Assembly: GCA_047974625.1 (NCBI GenBank)
Contig: JBKECK010000034.1
Location: 62,001-126,000 of the forward strand
Length of the DNA: 64,000 nucleotides
Reading direction: 5' to 3'
From: CADEDH01 sp047974625
GTDB taxonomy: Bacteria > Actinomycetota > Acidimicrobiia > Acidimicrobiales > SZUA-35
How positions within the stretch are numbered: the first letter of the stretch is position 1; every line of letters begins with the position of its first letter. Made by a program: the position numbers and the translations under genes. This document shows, in pieces, positions 1-8,938 of this stretch. The notes under the pieces were generated by a model. That model did not search any database. It saw only the letters and a program-made list of their open reading frames with translations, and was not told the DNA's origin.

Positions 1-546
1 CGCCGGGGTCGACGCCGACGGCGGGCGATCACCCCGGCGGCCCGGGTGGAGACGGCCTGGGCCGACATGTCGGAGGATCTGGAGCTGGGGTTCAACCTGG
101 TGCGGCGACCGTCCGAGACCCGCCGCGAGTTCGCCCAGCGCCTCCAGCGGGATCCCCGGATCCCCCAAGACGCCTTCGCCGGGATGGCCCGCCTAGCCAC
201 GACCGCCCGCTACGCCCCCGGGGTCCTCACCGATGCCGACGCCGCCGAGGCAGCCGGGTGGGCGTCGGAGATCCAGGCCATCGTGCGACGTCGGGTCGGT
301 CTGGTGGGGATCGGCCGTCGACTCCTCAATCCCCGCCGGGCGTTGGGCCGGCAGGCCCGACCGGCACCCGCCAACGGGCCCCGCCCCCTGGTGGCTCCGG
401 ACCGGACCGCGGCTCCCGCCGAGTTGGTGGGCGCCGTCGCCGATCGCAGCGACCGGCCCGATGGCCCCCCTTCGGCGCCGACCGTCCCCGCAACCGGGCC
501 ACCGGAAGCCAACGGCCACCGTCCCCCGGCCACCTCGCGGGGCTGA
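1..546 (+). CDS. C-terminal part of a transglutaminase-type membrane protein (DUF4129 tail)
   Basis: The frame is open from the first base of the window, so the gene starts upstream. Visible are an Arg-rich stretch (RRGRRRRRA), as follows a last membrane helix, then a helical region containing ETRREFAQRL and YAPGVLTDADAAEA. These resemble the DUF4129 tail of actinobacterial transglutaminase-like (TgpA/DUF3488) proteins. After that comes a Pro/Ala-rich, probably disordered end. In Actinobacteria such genes often lie near the dcw cell-division cluster, close to DUF3040 and dinB as here. The catalytic domain is outside the window, so the family call rests on the tail and the neighbours only. Confidence 0.6.
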   Translation, partial: RRGRRRRRAITPAARVETAWADMSEDLELGFNLVRRPSETRREFAQRLQRDPRIPQDAFAGMARLATTARYAPGVLTDADAAEAAGWASEIQAIVRRRVGLVGIGRRLLNPRRALGRQARPAPANGPRPLVAPDRTAAPAELVGAVADRSDRPDGPPSAPTVPATGPPEANGHRPPATSRG

Positions 547-551
547 GGGAT

Positions 552-642
552 CACCGATGAGGCCTCGGCCGAAGAGCCAACAACACCGATGAGGCCTCGG
601 CCGAAGAGCCAACAACACCGATGAGGCCTCGGCCGAAGAGCC
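552..642. repeat. Tandem repeat, 32-bp period, about 2.8 copies
   Basis: Three copies start at 552, 584 and 616, the last incomplete. All contain the 20-bp core GATGAGGCCTCGGCCGAAGA, in which the palindromes GAGGCCTC and CTCGGCCGAG-like overlap. The array starts six bases after the stop codon of the preceding gene. The same core occurs inverted in another array at 8939-9031. Copies are nearly identical, so the array is recent or kept uniform. There are no spacers and no cas genes, so it is not CRISPR. Confidence 0.9.
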
Positions 643-754
643 GGTGAGCGGCAGAGGAGCTGCCCGTCGGTACCGGGGCCGAGGGGCCGTTGCCAACGAC
701 GGGCGCTCGGAGCGCGCCTCGCCGGTTCCGGGTTGACGATTCGGCCGGCTGGCC

Positions 755-1108
755 TCAGTCGTCGAGGCTGGAGCCGTTCCGCCGATTGAAGTTCGGGTTG
801 GCGGCCCGGAACGCGGTGGACACCTGGCGCATACCGGCCCGACCCATCAGGCGGACGTTGCGTTCGATGCCGAGGGCGCTGACCAGCATGATCAGAAAAC
901 CGATGAAGGCGACCATGAAGTGGATCTGGAGGGTGGCGACCATGACGGCCAAGCCCACGACCAAGCCGACCACGGACCACTTGATCGAGCCGAGAGCGTG
1001 GCGGTAAACCGTCGTCTCCCCGACCTCTCGCGCCAGCCGAGGATCGCTCTCGTGCAGGTTCTTCTCGATCTCGTCGAGAATGCGCTGCTCATCTTCCGAC
1101 AGTGGCAT
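755..1108 (-). CDS. DUF3040 family membrane protein
   Basis: A 117-residue protein with the DUF3040 opening MPLSEDEQRILDEIEKNL, which is a conserved acidic amphipathic helix. Two adjacent membrane helices follow (WSVVGLVVGLAVMVATL and MVAFIGFLIMLVSALGI), then a basic tail. The ATG at 1108 is chosen because it begins the conserved motif and has AAGGACG just upstream; an in-frame start at 1195 would only add unrelated sequence. The family is actinobacterial, usually lies between dinB and the mraZ/mraW region, and has no known biochemical role. Here it lies 200 bp downstream of dinB on the same strand. Confidence 0.8.
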   Translation of the reverse strand: MPLSEDEQRILDEIEKNLHESDPRLAREVGETTVYRHALGSIKWSVVGLVVGLAVMVATLQIHFMVAFIGFLIMLVSALGIERNVRLMGRAGMRQVSTAFRAANPNFNRRNGSSLDD

Positions 1109-1308
1109 CCGCTCGTCCTTCTGGCCCGTGCTCCACGCTTCAGTCTCGCGCATCGCGGCGATCGCGACAACGCGCCTGACCTGAGATTTAACCACTGGCG
1201 CCGGGCGACCCGGTCAACCGTCGTGTCGGTTCTTCATCGGTCAGGCGGGCCCGGCCTGGAGTCGTTGGCCTCATGATCCTGGGCCGACCCCCAACCCACC
1301 CGCCGTGA

Positions 1309-2646
1309 CTAGGTATTATCGCCCAGGGTCCCGGCGTCGGCTTGCCGTTCGCTCCCCGGGCCCCACATCCCGGGCCGGTCCCGGCCGCCGTCTCCCGGTC
1401 GAGAATCGGATTTCGTACGGGCCCGGGGAGATCGTACGAGGGCGGCCGGCCCGATGGCGTCGGCCCCGAACCGCCGGCGGATGTCGTCGACGGCGACGTC
1501 AGCCTCGGTCGTGACCGGGGGCGGACCGGCCCCCGAGAGGAGGTCGTCGAACGACAACTGCTCGGCCACTTCCCCGGTGAGGGAGCCGACGCCCACCCCT
1601 AGGAGCCGGACACCGGGGCCGAGGTCAACCGCGTCCAGCAGGCGGGTGGCGGTGGTGGTGATCCGGGTCCCGGCGTCGGTGGCGGCACCGAGCGTGGCCG
1701 ACCGGGTCAGGGTCTCGAAGCTCGGGTAGCGCACCTTCACCGTCACGGTTCGTCCCCGGAGCCCGGCGGCCCGGAGGCGGGACGCCACCGAGTCGGCCAT
1801 GCGGACTATCTCCCGGTCGAGGTCCACCCGGTCGGTCAGGTCGGTGACGAAGGTCTCCTCGTGGCTGATCGACTTGGTGGGCCGGTCCGGTTCGACGGGC
1901 CGGTCGTCGCGGCCGTTGGCCACGGCGTGCAGGTGGCGGCCGTGGGCGTCGCCGACCGCCCCGATCAGTTGCCGGAGGGGCAGGTCGGCCAGGTCGCCGA
2001 CGGTGACGACCCCGAACCGGTCGAGACGCTCGGCCGTGCGGGGACCCACCCCCCACATGGCCCGGACGGGCAGGGGGCGGAGGAACCCCATTACCTCGTC
2101 GGCGGTCACCTCGATCACCCCGGCCCCGGGTTCGATCCGCCGGCCGACCACGACCGGTTTGGCCGCCTCGGACGCCAGTTTGGCCACCAGCTTGGACGGG
2201 GCGACACCGACCGAGCAGGCCAGGCCGTGGTCGGTCAGGATCGTGGCCCGGATCCGGTCGGCGATCTCCCGGCCGGGGCCGCGCGATCGTCGGGCCGCGG
2301 TGACGTCGATGAAGGCTTCGTCGAGGGAGATCGGCTCCACCAGGGGGCTCTCCCGGTGGAGGACCTCCATCACCTCCCGGCTCACCGCCCGGTAGTGCTG
2401 GTGGTCGCCGGGCAGGAACACGGCGTGGGGGCAGAGGCGCCGGGCCCGGACCGACGGCATGGCCGAACCAATGCCGTAGACGCGGGCCTGGTAGGAGGCG
2501 GCGGCCACCACACCCCGCGGACCCTCACCACCGACGATCACCGGTCGGCCCGCCAGGGATGGGTCCCGCGCCACCTCGACCGACACGAAGAAGGCGTTCA
2601 TGTCGACGTGCAGGACGGTGCGGACCGGGGCGACCGGGCCGGTCAC
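1309..2646 (-). CDS. dinB: DNA polymerase IV, Y-family translesion polymerase
   Basis: A 445-residue Y-family polymerase that copies past DNA lesions. The N-terminal metal-binding motif HVDMNAFFVSVE and the catalytic SLDEAFIDVT are both present. Thumb HhH segments (AERLDRFGVVTVGDLADLP) and a little-finger domain (KSISHEETF) follow. Near the end, EQLSFDDLL looks like a beta-clamp binding motif. The tail after it is basic and disordered. The start is GTG at 2646, whose bases overlap the TGA of the NUDIX gene as GTGA, which implies translational coupling; the upstream ATG at 2757 would run through that gene. Motifs and length are typical of active DinB. Confidence 0.93.
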   Translation of the reverse strand: MTGPVAPVRTVLHVDMNAFFVSVEVARDPSLAGRPVIVGGEGPRGVVAAASYQARVYGIGSAMPSVRARRLCPHAVFLPGDHQHYRAVSREVMEVLHRESPLVEPISLDEAFIDVTAARRSRGPGREIADRIRATILTDHGLACSVGVAPSKLVAKLASEAAKPVVVGRRIEPGAGVIEVTADEVMGFLRPLPVRAMWGVGPRTAERLDRFGVVTVGDLADLPLRQLIGAVGDAHGRHLHAVANGRDDRPVEPDRPTKSISHEETFVTDLTDRVDLDREIVRMADSVASRLRAAGLRGRTVTVKVRYPSFETLTRSATLGAATDAGTRITTTATRLLDAVDLGPGVRLLGVGVGSLTGEVAEQLSFDDLLSGAGPPPVTTEADVAVDDIRRRFGADAIGPAALVRSPRARTKSDSRPGDGGRDRPGMWGPGSERQADAGTLGDNT

Positions 2647-3179
2647 AGCCGCTCGATGGTGCGGTCCTGGTGGTTGGCACCGGTCATCCGGTAGCGGAAC
2701 ACCCGGCCGTCGTCGACCCCGTCCTCGATGTGGGCCAGCAAGGGCTCGGTGACCCACGGCTGGGCCGTCCCCAACCGCTGCCTCACCCCCGTGCGGTGCA
2801 CATAGTCGACGGCCACGACGATCCCGTCAGGGTCGTCGACGTGGATCTCGCCCTCCACCGCCACCCCGAGGTGGGCCTCCACCCGCAGGAAGAACCCGGC
2901 GTCGGGGGCATGGACCTCGACCCGGTAGAGCGGGCCCAGCCATTGCGACACTCGCAGGCCGGTCTCCTCCTCCACCTCCCGGGTCAGCCCGACCAGGGCC
3001 GATTCACCCGGATCGACCACACCGCCGGGGGTCGACCAGTCGGTTAGGCCGCCCTTGCGTTGGTTCTTGACCAGCAGCACCCGGTCGTCGCCCGACACGA
3101 TCACCCCACCGGCCACCTGCCAGTGACGGAGCCCGTCGTCGGAGACGGGAGGGAGGTACGGACCATCCGCCGTGCTCAT
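2643..3179 (-). CDS. NUDIX hydrolase
   Basis: A 178-residue NUDIX-fold protein. The Nudix box is complete (GGVVDPGESALVGL followed by REVEEETGL), giving the metal-binding glutamates, so pyrophosphohydrolase activity on a nucleoside-diphosphate derivative is expected; the substrate cannot be read from sequence. The start at 3179 (MSTADGPYLPP) is preceded by TAACAAT six bases upstream, a probable leaderless promoter. The gene ends inside a GTGA overlap with dinB, so the two are probably one transcript. A nucleotide-pool cleaning enzyme next to an error-prone polymerase is a sensible pairing, but that link is inference. Confidence 0.88.
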   Translation of the reverse strand: MSTADGPYLPPVSDDGLRHWQVAGGVIVSGDDRVLLVKNQRKGGLTDWSTPGGVVDPGESALVGLTREVEEETGLRVSQWLGPLYRVEVHAPDAGFFLRVEAHLGVAVEGEIHVDDPDGIVVAVDYVHRTGVRQRLGTAQPWVTEPLLAHIEDGVDDGRVFRYRMTGANHQDRTIERL

Positions 3180-3277
3180 GACCCCATTGTTACCCCATCG
3201 GCGCGGCCCACCGATACCTCGTGGCCCGAACCGTCGGCCCCGAACGGTCGATCGGGCTCGCGGCCGCTCGGCCACCC

Positions 3278-3283
3278 TAACCT
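3278..3283 (+). promoter_or_regulatory. -10 hexamer TAACCT, leaderless type
   Basis: TAACCT lies seven bases before the ATG at 3291. Transcription would start at or next to the A of the ATG. No Shine-Dalgarno sequence fits this gap. Confidence 0.6.
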
Positions 3284-3290
3284 TGGGGGT

Positions 3291-3656
3291 ATGACCGACA
3301 CCGGCGAGCAGGCACCGATCGAACCGCGATCCGCCGAGAGCAGTCCGCTCCCCTTCTCCGATCTCGACGCCCCCCAGCCGATCCGGGCCGCGCCCCCGGC
3401 GTCGGCTCGGTGGCTGGCCTTCGGCTCGATCATCATCGGCGGGGTCCTCGGAGCGATGATCGGTTACGGCACGGCCGACGTCATGGCTGAATCCTCGGTG
3501 GCGGCCGCGGTCGGGGCCCTGCTGGGCGGGGTGGTCGCCGCGGCCGGGGTCGGGGTGGTGGCCGGCCTGACCCTCCGGGCGATGAACGAATGGCACTCCG
3601 TGAGCCACCCCGAGGCCACGCCGACCGAGAACAGGCGATCCCGGCTCCGACGATGA
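3291..3656 (+). CDS. Small membrane protein, unknown function
   Basis: A 121-residue protein. An acidic, Pro/Ser-rich N-terminal 40 residues is followed by two hydrophobic Gly/Ala-rich helices (WLAFGSIIIGGVLGAMIGY and AAVGALLGGVVAAAGVGVVAGL) and a basic tail. It resembles short glycine-zipper membrane proteins, but I do not recognise a named family. The start is set by the leaderless -10 at 3278. The stop overlaps the ATG of the next gene as ATGA, so it is probably made together with the inositol monophosphatase. Confidence 0.7.
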   Translation: MTDTGEQAPIEPRSAESSPLPFSDLDAPQPIRAAPPASARWLAFGSIIIGGVLGAMIGYGTADVMAESSVAAAVGALLGGVVAAAGVGVVAGLTLRAMNEWHSVSHPEATPTENRRSRLRR

Positions 3657-4480
3657 CCAGCCCGCCAGGTCGCCGCAACGTCAACCCCCTCCACCGCCGT
3701 CTCGGGCTGGTGGCCGCGGCCGTTGCGGTGGAGGCGGGACGGCGGGCGGCCGCCGAATCCCACCTGGCCCGCGCCTCGGCCCGGACCAAGGCGACGCCGA
3801 CCGACCTGGTCACCGCGGTTGACACGGCCACCGAGGCCCTGGTCGTCGACCGGCTCCGGGCCAACCGGCCCGATGACGGCCTGGCCGGCGAGGAAGGAGC
3901 CCGGCGGGTCGGCACCAGCGGGGTGACCTGGCACATCGATCCGATCGACGGCACCACCAACCTGGTGTACGGCGTGGGCGGGTTTGCCGTGTCGATCGCG
4001 GCCGAGATCGACAGTGAGATGGTGGCCGCGGCCGTCTACGACCCCACCGGTGACCGCCTGTTCCGGGCCACACGTGGTGGCGGCGCCTGGGCCGACGCCA
4101 CCCGGCTCGCGTGCCGCTCCACCGACCGGCTCGACACCGCCCTGGTGGCCACCGGGTTCGCCTACGACGCCGAGGTCCGCCGGCGCCAGGCCGAGACCCT
4201 GGTCGAGGTCCTGCCCCGGGTACGGGACATCCGGCGGCTGGGTTCGGCCGCCCTCGACCTGTGCCTGGTCGCCGCCGGGGTGTTCGACGCCTACTACGAG
4301 CGGGACCTGAACCTGTGGGACTTCGCCGCCGGATGGCTCATCGCCACCGAGGCCGGGGCGGTGGTGACGGGGCTCGACGAGGGCCCACCGTCCAGCCACT
4401 ATCTGGTGGCCGCAGCCCCGGGTATCCATGGGCCCTTGATCGAACTGCTCCGCGATTTCGACACGACCCCGGAGCGATGA
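3653..4480 (+). CDS. Inositol monophosphatase family protein
   Basis: A 275-residue member of the Mg-dependent sugar phosphatase family. It has GEEGA (metal-binding Glu), WHIDPIDGTTN (the diagnostic IMPase motif with two metal-binding Asp residues) and WDFAAGWLIATEAGA near the C-terminus (second family signature). It should hydrolyse inositol phosphate, histidinol phosphate or a related sugar phosphate; which one is not determinable here. In Actinobacteria inositol phosphatases serve phosphatidylinositol synthesis, and a PimB'-like mannosyltransferase lies 12 kb away. The ATG at 3653 overlaps the preceding stop. Confidence 0.88.
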   Translation: MTSPPGRRNVNPLHRRLGLVAAAVAVEAGRRAAAESHLARASARTKATPTDLVTAVDTATEALVVDRLRANRPDDGLAGEEGARRVGTSGVTWHIDPIDGTTNLVYGVGGFAVSIAAEIDSEMVAAAVYDPTGDRLFRATRGGGAWADATRLACRSTDRLDTALVATGFAYDAEVRRRQAETLVEVLPRVRDIRRLGSAALDLCLVAAGVFDAYYERDLNLWDFAAGWLIATEAGAVVTGLDEGPPSSHYLVAAAPGIHGPLIELLRDFDTTPER

Positions 4481-4495
4481 GGCCCCGGTCGAAGC
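4476..4495. repeat. Degenerate single copy of the 20-bp repeat core
   Basis: The sequence GATGAGGCCCCGGTCGAAGC matches 17 of 20 bases of the core found at 552-642 and 8939-9031. It overlaps the stop codon of the inositol monophosphatase. It may be a decayed copy or chance. Confidence 0.35.
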
Positions 4496-4561
4496 CTCCA
4501 TCCAGCGGATTTTCTTTCCCTTTGCCGCCGCCGACGGGTCACTATCGGGCACCATGCTGTT

Positions 4562-5245
4562 GTGGGAACGAAGATCCTGACCGTCGAGGACGACGAACGC
4601 ATCCGACAGGCCGTGACCCTCGCCCTCGAAGAAGAGGGATGGGACGTGATCGAAGCCGACACCGGCGAGCGGGCTCTGGACACCTTCGCCACCAGTCCGG
4701 CCGATGTGGTCCTGATCGACATCATGTTGCCCGGTATCGACGGTTTCGAGGTGTGCCGCTCGATCCGGCGGGCCAGTGACGTGCCGATCATCATGGTGAC
4801 AGCCCGGGCCGACACGCATGACGTGGTGGCCGGCTTGGAGGCTGGGGCCGACGACTACCTGACCAAACCGTTCGCCCCCAAGGAGCTGTCGGCCCGGATA
4901 CGGGCCATGTTGCGCCGGGCCCGGACCTCCGAACCGGGCGATATGGAACGGATCAAGGTCGGGGAGCTGGAGATCAGCCCGGAGGAGGGCCTGGTCCTGA
5001 AGAACGGCAGCGAGCTCCACCTCACCAAGACCGAGTTCAAGCTTCTGGTGGAGCTGGCCTCCCAGCCCGGCAAGGTGTTCAGCCGCGAGGTGCTGCTGGA
5101 ACGGGTGTGGGGATATGACTACTTCGGTGACGGCCGCCTGGTCGACGTCCACGTCCGGCGGCTCCGCACCAAGGTGGAGGACGATCCCGCCAGTCCCCGC
5201 TACGTCGTCACCTCCCGGGGGCTCGGCTACAAGCTCCAACCCTGA
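4562..5245 (+). CDS. mtrA: OmpR/PhoB-family response regulator, MtrA-like
   Basis: A 227-residue response regulator. The receiver domain (1-120) has the acidic pocket EDDE, phospho-acceptor D53 in LIDIMLPG, T80 and K102 in LTKPF. The C-terminal winged helix (130-227) has RVWGYDYFGDGRLVDVHVRR, a close match to MtrA of mycobacteria, which controls cell division and envelope genes. The histidine kinase gene starts inside this stop codon (TGATG), and a GerMN lipoprotein follows, giving the actinobacterial mtrA-mtrB-lpqB order. The start is GTG at 4562; CACCAT six bases upstream may be a leaderless -10. Confidence 0.85.
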   Translation: MGTKILTVEDDERIRQAVTLALEEEGWDVIEADTGERALDTFATSPADVVLIDIMLPGIDGFEVCRSIRRASDVPIIMVTARADTHDVVAGLEAGADDYLTKPFAPKELSARIRAMLRRARTSEPGDMERIKVGELEISPEEGLVLKNGSELHLTKTEFKLLVELASQPGKVFSREVLLERVWGYDYFGDGRLVDVHVRRLRTKVEDDPASPRYVVTSRGLGYKLQP

Positions 5246-6882
5246 TGCCTGAGCACCGGTGGTGGCGCTCACTCCTGGCCCGGGTGACCGTGGCCTACGC
5301 CATCGGTGCCCTGCTGCTCTCGTCGACGATGGCGGCCGCCAGCTATCTCCTGGCCGAAAACCGGTTGCTGTCCGAAGCCCAGCTCCAGCACCGGGAACAG
5401 GCCTACTTCAACGCCATCGATGTCCGCCAGGTCCTACCTTCGTCCCCGTTCCCGTCGACGGAGTCGGCCAACACCGCCTACCGGGCCGCGCTCGAAGGCC
5501 TGAGCCGACCGAACCGGAGCCAGGTGGGCCTGCTGCCCCCCGACGGTGTGGTCCGCTCCCCCACCGGCCTGACCCGGGACCAGCTCCCCGACCCCCTGCT
5601 CAGCCACAAGAGCCAGGCCGTGCAGATGGTGTTCCGGTCGCTGGAGGGCGAGACCATGTACGGGGTGGCCATCGATCTGCCCGGGGTCAACGCCACCTAC
5701 ATCGAGGTGCTCCCCCTCGGTGATCTCGACAGCACCCTCGCCTCCCTCCGGGTCATCCTCCTGGGCGTAGCCCTGGTGGCGAGCGTCGCGGGCGCCGGCC
5801 TCGGGTACTACTCGGCGCGCCGGGCCCTGGCTCCCGTGGCCCGGGTGTCCTCCGCCGCCTCGGCCATCGCCGAGGGCGATTTCACCACCCGTCTCGATCT
5901 CCAAGCCGACCGGGATCTGGCCATGCTCTCCACGGCGTTCAACGACATGGTGGACGCAGTCGGCCAGCGCATCGACCGGGAGCAGCGGTTCACCTCCGAC
6001 GTGTCCCACGAGCTCCGCTCCCCCCTGATGACCCTGACCGCCTCCCTCGAGGTGTTGGAGCGGCGCAAGGAGTCGCTGCCCGAGGTGGCCCAACAGGCGG
6101 TGGACCTCCTGAGCCAGGACCTGGAGCGGTTTCAGCGCCTGGTCGAGGACCTGCTCGAGATCTCCCGGGCTGAGGCCGGCGCCCTCCAGCTGGAGCGGAG
6201 CGAGTTCCGCCTGGCCGAGTTCCTCGAGAACGTCCTGGCCACGACCCACAACGTGTTCGTCCCCATCGAGTACCCGCCCAGTCTGGCCAACCTGGTGGTC
6301 TCGGCCGACAAGCGACGTCTGGCCCAGGTCGTGGCCAACCTGCTGGACAACTCCAACAAGTACGGGGGTGGGGCCACCCGGGTCAGTTACGACGTGGTGC
6401 CGGGCGACGGCCTCGACCTGGAGCCCGCCGACGCCGGCGGGAGCGGGGTACCCGACCGGGTCCAGATCGTCATCGAGGACGACGGACCGGGTGTACCCCC
6501 CCACCTGCGTGACCGGATCTTCGAACGGTTCGGACGGATCGACTCCTCGGCCGGCAACCGCTCGGCGGCCACCGGTTTCGGGCTCGGACTGTCGCTGGTG
6601 GCGGAACACGTCCGCCTCCACGACGGGACCGTCTGGGTCAGCGACCGCATCGACGGTCGCCACGGGGCCCGGTTCGTGGTGGAGCTCCCCCTCGACGACG
6701 ACGCCCTCGGCGACCACGAGGAGATGGCCCAACTGGCCGAACCCGTGGGCGGCCTCCGGGCCGCCGGGCCCCGCCTCCCGGATCTGGGGGCGCGGCAGGC
6801 CGACGAGCCCCTCATCGGCCTGCCCGAGCCCGATCCGGCGGCCGGGACCGGCTCGACCGACACCACGAGGTCGCCGTTGTGA
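5245..6882 (+). CDS. mtrB: Sensor histidine kinase, MtrB-like
   Basis: A 545-residue membrane histidine kinase. The first membrane helix is near residues 12-36, a roughly 130-residue extracytoplasmic sensor follows, and the second helix is LRVILLGVALVASVAGAGLG. A HAMP linker starts with RRALAPVARVSSAASAIAEG. The H box SDVSHELRSP carries phospho-acceptor H255. N box (VVANLLDNSNKYG), G1 (EDDGPGVP) and G2 (GFGLGLSLV) boxes are intact, so the kinase should be active. The C-terminal 60 residues are acidic and disordered. It begins one base into the regulator stop and ends in a GTGA overlap with the lipoprotein gene. Confidence 0.87.
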   Translation: MPEHRWWRSLLARVTVAYAIGALLLSSTMAAASYLLAENRLLSEAQLQHREQAYFNAIDVRQVLPSSPFPSTESANTAYRAALEGLSRPNRSQVGLLPPDGVVRSPTGLTRDQLPDPLLSHKSQAVQMVFRSLEGETMYGVAIDLPGVNATYIEVLPLGDLDSTLASLRVILLGVALVASVAGAGLGYYSARRALAPVARVSSAASAIAEGDFTTRLDLQADRDLAMLSTAFNDMVDAVGQRIDREQRFTSDVSHELRSPLMTLTASLEVLERRKESLPEVAQQAVDLLSQDLERFQRLVEDLLEISRAEAGALQLERSEFRLAEFLENVLATTHNVFVPIEYPPSLANLVVSADKRRLAQVVANLLDNSNKYGGGATRVSYDVVPGDGLDLEPADAGGSGVPDRVQIVIEDDGPGVPPHLRDRIFERFGRIDSSAGNRSAATGFGLGLSLVAEHVRLHDGTVWVSDRIDGRHGARFVVELPLDDDALGDHEEMAQLAEPVGGLRAAGPRLPDLGARQADEPLIGLPEPDPAAGTGSTDTTRSPL

Positions 6883-7571
6883 ACCGGGCCCGGCTGGTCG
6901 CCGCCGCCCTCAGCCTGACCGTGATCGTCGCCGGTTGCGGTCTACCCGAGGACGAGGAGGCCCGTGCCCTCACCGACCTGCCCGAGGAGCTGTACTCCGT
7001 ACCCGACAGTGACACGGCGGATGAGGGCGACCCGAACAGCCGGTTCGAGGTGGGCCTGTTCTTCTTCAACGACGAGAACGCCACCCTGGTCCGCGTCGAC
7101 CGGGCCCGGGACGAGCCGCCGACCCTCCAGTCGGCCCTCGACGAGCTGGCCCGCCCCCCGTCGGCCGAGGAGCTCGCCGACTACCCGAACCTCGTCACCA
7201 AGCTCCCCGCCAACCTGGCCCCCCAGATCACCGACCTGACCGACGGGGTGGCCCAGGTGGCGGTGAGTGACGACGGTGGACTGCGGAACTTCGAGGCCGA
7301 GAACCCCGACCGGCTGCTACAGGTGTTCGGCCAGGTGGTGTGCACCCTGGTGACCCTGGACCGGCAGGTCGAGGGGGTCCAGATCGCCGACAGCACCGGC
7401 CCCATCCGGGTGTCAGGGGTGGAGGGGGTGCCGATCGAACGGGCCGTGACACTGGCCGACCTGCCTCCCTGTGAGCCCGAGACCCGCGGCACCTCAAGCA
7501 CCGCCAGTTCCGGCGGCGCGCGGGGCGGCACCACCTCCACCTCCGTCGTGCGCAACGGGGCCGGCGGCTGA
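6879..7571 (+). CDS. GerMN-domain lipoprotein, LpqB-like
   Basis: A 230-residue exported lipoprotein. The signal peptide has a lipobox VAGC at residues 17-20, so the protein should be anchored outside the membrane. The body (about 45-195) matches a GerMN domain (FFFNDENATLVRV, LARPPSAEEL, VCTLVTLDR), and the Thr/Ser/Gly tail is a linker. Mycobacterial LpqB, encoded after mtrAB, also carries a GerMN domain and modulates MtrB; this one is much shorter and lacks the C-terminal beta-propeller. The GTG start at 6879 overlaps the kinase stop as GTGA, so it belongs to the operon. Confidence 0.8.
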   Translation: MNRARLVAAALSLTVIVAGCGLPEDEEARALTDLPEELYSVPDSDTADEGDPNSRFEVGLFFFNDENATLVRVDRARDEPPTLQSALDELARPPSAEELADYPNLVTKLPANLAPQITDLTDGVAQVAVSDDGGLRNFEAENPDRLLQVFGQVVCTLVTLDRQVEGVQIADSTGPIRVSGVEGVPIERAVTLADLPPCEPETRGTSSTASSGGARGGTTSTSVVRNGAGG

Positions 7572-7623
7572 AGCCGACGTCCATGACGACGGGATAGGCG
7601 GAACCGGTGCGACGCCCGGCGGG

Positions 7624-8652
7624 TCAGGCGAAGAACTGCCGGGCGGTGTCCCAGAGATCCTCGGGCACCGGCTTGAGCTCGGCCACGGCCTCCGCCAGGG
7701 GGACCCGGATGATGCGGCCGCACTGCAACGCCACCATCTGACCCCAGGCGTGGTCGTGGACGGCGTCGATGGCGCCCACGCCGAACTGGGTGGACAGGAC
7801 CCGGTCGAAGGCGGTGGGGCTGCCGCCCCGCTGGACGTGACCCAGGATGGTCACCCGGGTCTCATACCCGATACGGGCTTCGATCTCGACCGCGACCAGG
7901 TTGGCGATGCCCCCAAGACGGATGTGACCGAAGTCGTCGAACTCATCGGGGGGTAGGTCGATGGTGCCGGGTGTGGGCTTGGCCCCCTCGGCCACGACCA
8001 CGATGGATGCGTAGCGACCCCGCTCGTGCCGGCGCTGCAGCGACTCGCACACCTCGTTGATGTCAAACGGAATCTCGGGGATGAGGGTCACGGTGGCGCC
8101 CCCGGCGATACCGGCCCAGGTGGCGATGTGGCCCACGTGACGACCCATCACCTCGACCACCATCACCCGATTGTGACTCTCGGCGGTGGTGTGGAGCCGG
8201 TCGATGGCCTCCGTGGCGATGGTCACCGCGGTGTCGAACCCGAAGGTCCGTTCCGTGGCCCCGATGTCGTTGTCGATCGTCTTCGGCACCCCGACCATGG
8301 GGATGCCGTCGTTGGCTAGCTCGCTGGCGCACGACAGGGTCCCCTCGCCACCGATGGCGATGACCCCGTCGAGGTCGTGTTTGGCCATGGTCTCCCGGAC
8401 CCGGTCCACCCCGTCGGGGAACATATAGGGATTGATCCGGCTGGTGCCGATGATGGTGCCGCCCCGGGGCAGGGTTCCTCGCAGGTCGGCGATCGTGAGC
8501 GGCTGGTGGTCATTCTCGATCAGGCCGCGGTAGCCATCGCGGAACCCGACCAGTTCGTCGTCGTAGTGGCGGACTCCCTTACGGACCGCAGCGCGGATCA
8601 CCGCGTTCAGTCCCGGGCAGTCGCCTCCGGCGGTGAGAACCCCGATACGCAT
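7624..8652 (-). CDS. pfkA: 6-phosphofructokinase
   Basis: A 342-residue phosphofructokinase that makes fructose 1,6-bisphosphate. Conserved parts are GVLTAGGDCPGLN (phosphoryl-donor binding), GGEGT at 101-105 and PKTIDND at 123-129 with catalytic D127. The residues that discriminate donor type are G104 and K124. In this family G104 usually goes with ATP and D104 with pyrophosphate, so ATP use is predicted although K124 is common in PPi enzymes. The start MRIGVL at 8652 has GGGAG eight bases upstream; the longer reading to 8739 adds no family sequence. It is convergent with the mtrAB-lipoprotein operon. Confidence 0.9.
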   Translation of the reverse strand: MRIGVLTAGGDCPGLNAVIRAAVRKGVRHYDDELVGFRDGYRGLIENDHQPLTIADLRGTLPRGGTIIGTSRINPYMFPDGVDRVRETMAKHDLDGVIAIGGEGTLSCASELANDGIPMVGVPKTIDNDIGATERTFGFDTAVTIATEAIDRLHTTAESHNRVMVVEVMGRHVGHIATWAGIAGGATVTLIPEIPFDINEVCESLQRRHERGRYASIVVVAEGAKPTPGTIDLPPDEFDDFGHIRLGGIANLVAVEIEARIGYETRVTILGHVQRGGSPTAFDRVLSTQFGVGAIDAVHDHAWGQMVALQCGRIIRVPLAEAVAELKPVPEDLWDTARQFFA

Positions 8653-8938
8653 GGCGCTTTCTCCCTCAGATGCTGGCAGGTCGTTACGTGCTGGCTGGTC
8701 GGTGGGTACGGCTGAGTGGACCGCCGAGTGGTGGGCCACGCGCTCCCGTGGTTTGGGGACGGGGAGCGGCCCGCGTGCGACGTTGGATGGTTACGGACGG
8801 TGCATGGGTCGGTCGGGGAACGACGCTGTTCGCCGTAGATGTTCAGCGTCAAGCTTAGGAGCTACACCGCCGGCCGCACCGGTGAAATGACCATCGACAG
8901 GTCCTTTGGTCAGCCTGAACTCCCACCCCCGGGGCCCC

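Noticed and set aside
552..642. Possible CRISPR array
   Set aside because: Copies are directly adjacent with no unique spacers, and there are no cas genes in the window. The same applies to the arrays at 8939 and 57774.
3464..5272. 602-residue minus-strand frame opposite IMPase and mtrA
   Set aside because: It runs antisense to two well-supported genes and its sequence is the Gly/His/Pro-rich pattern produced by the opposite strand of GC-rich codons.
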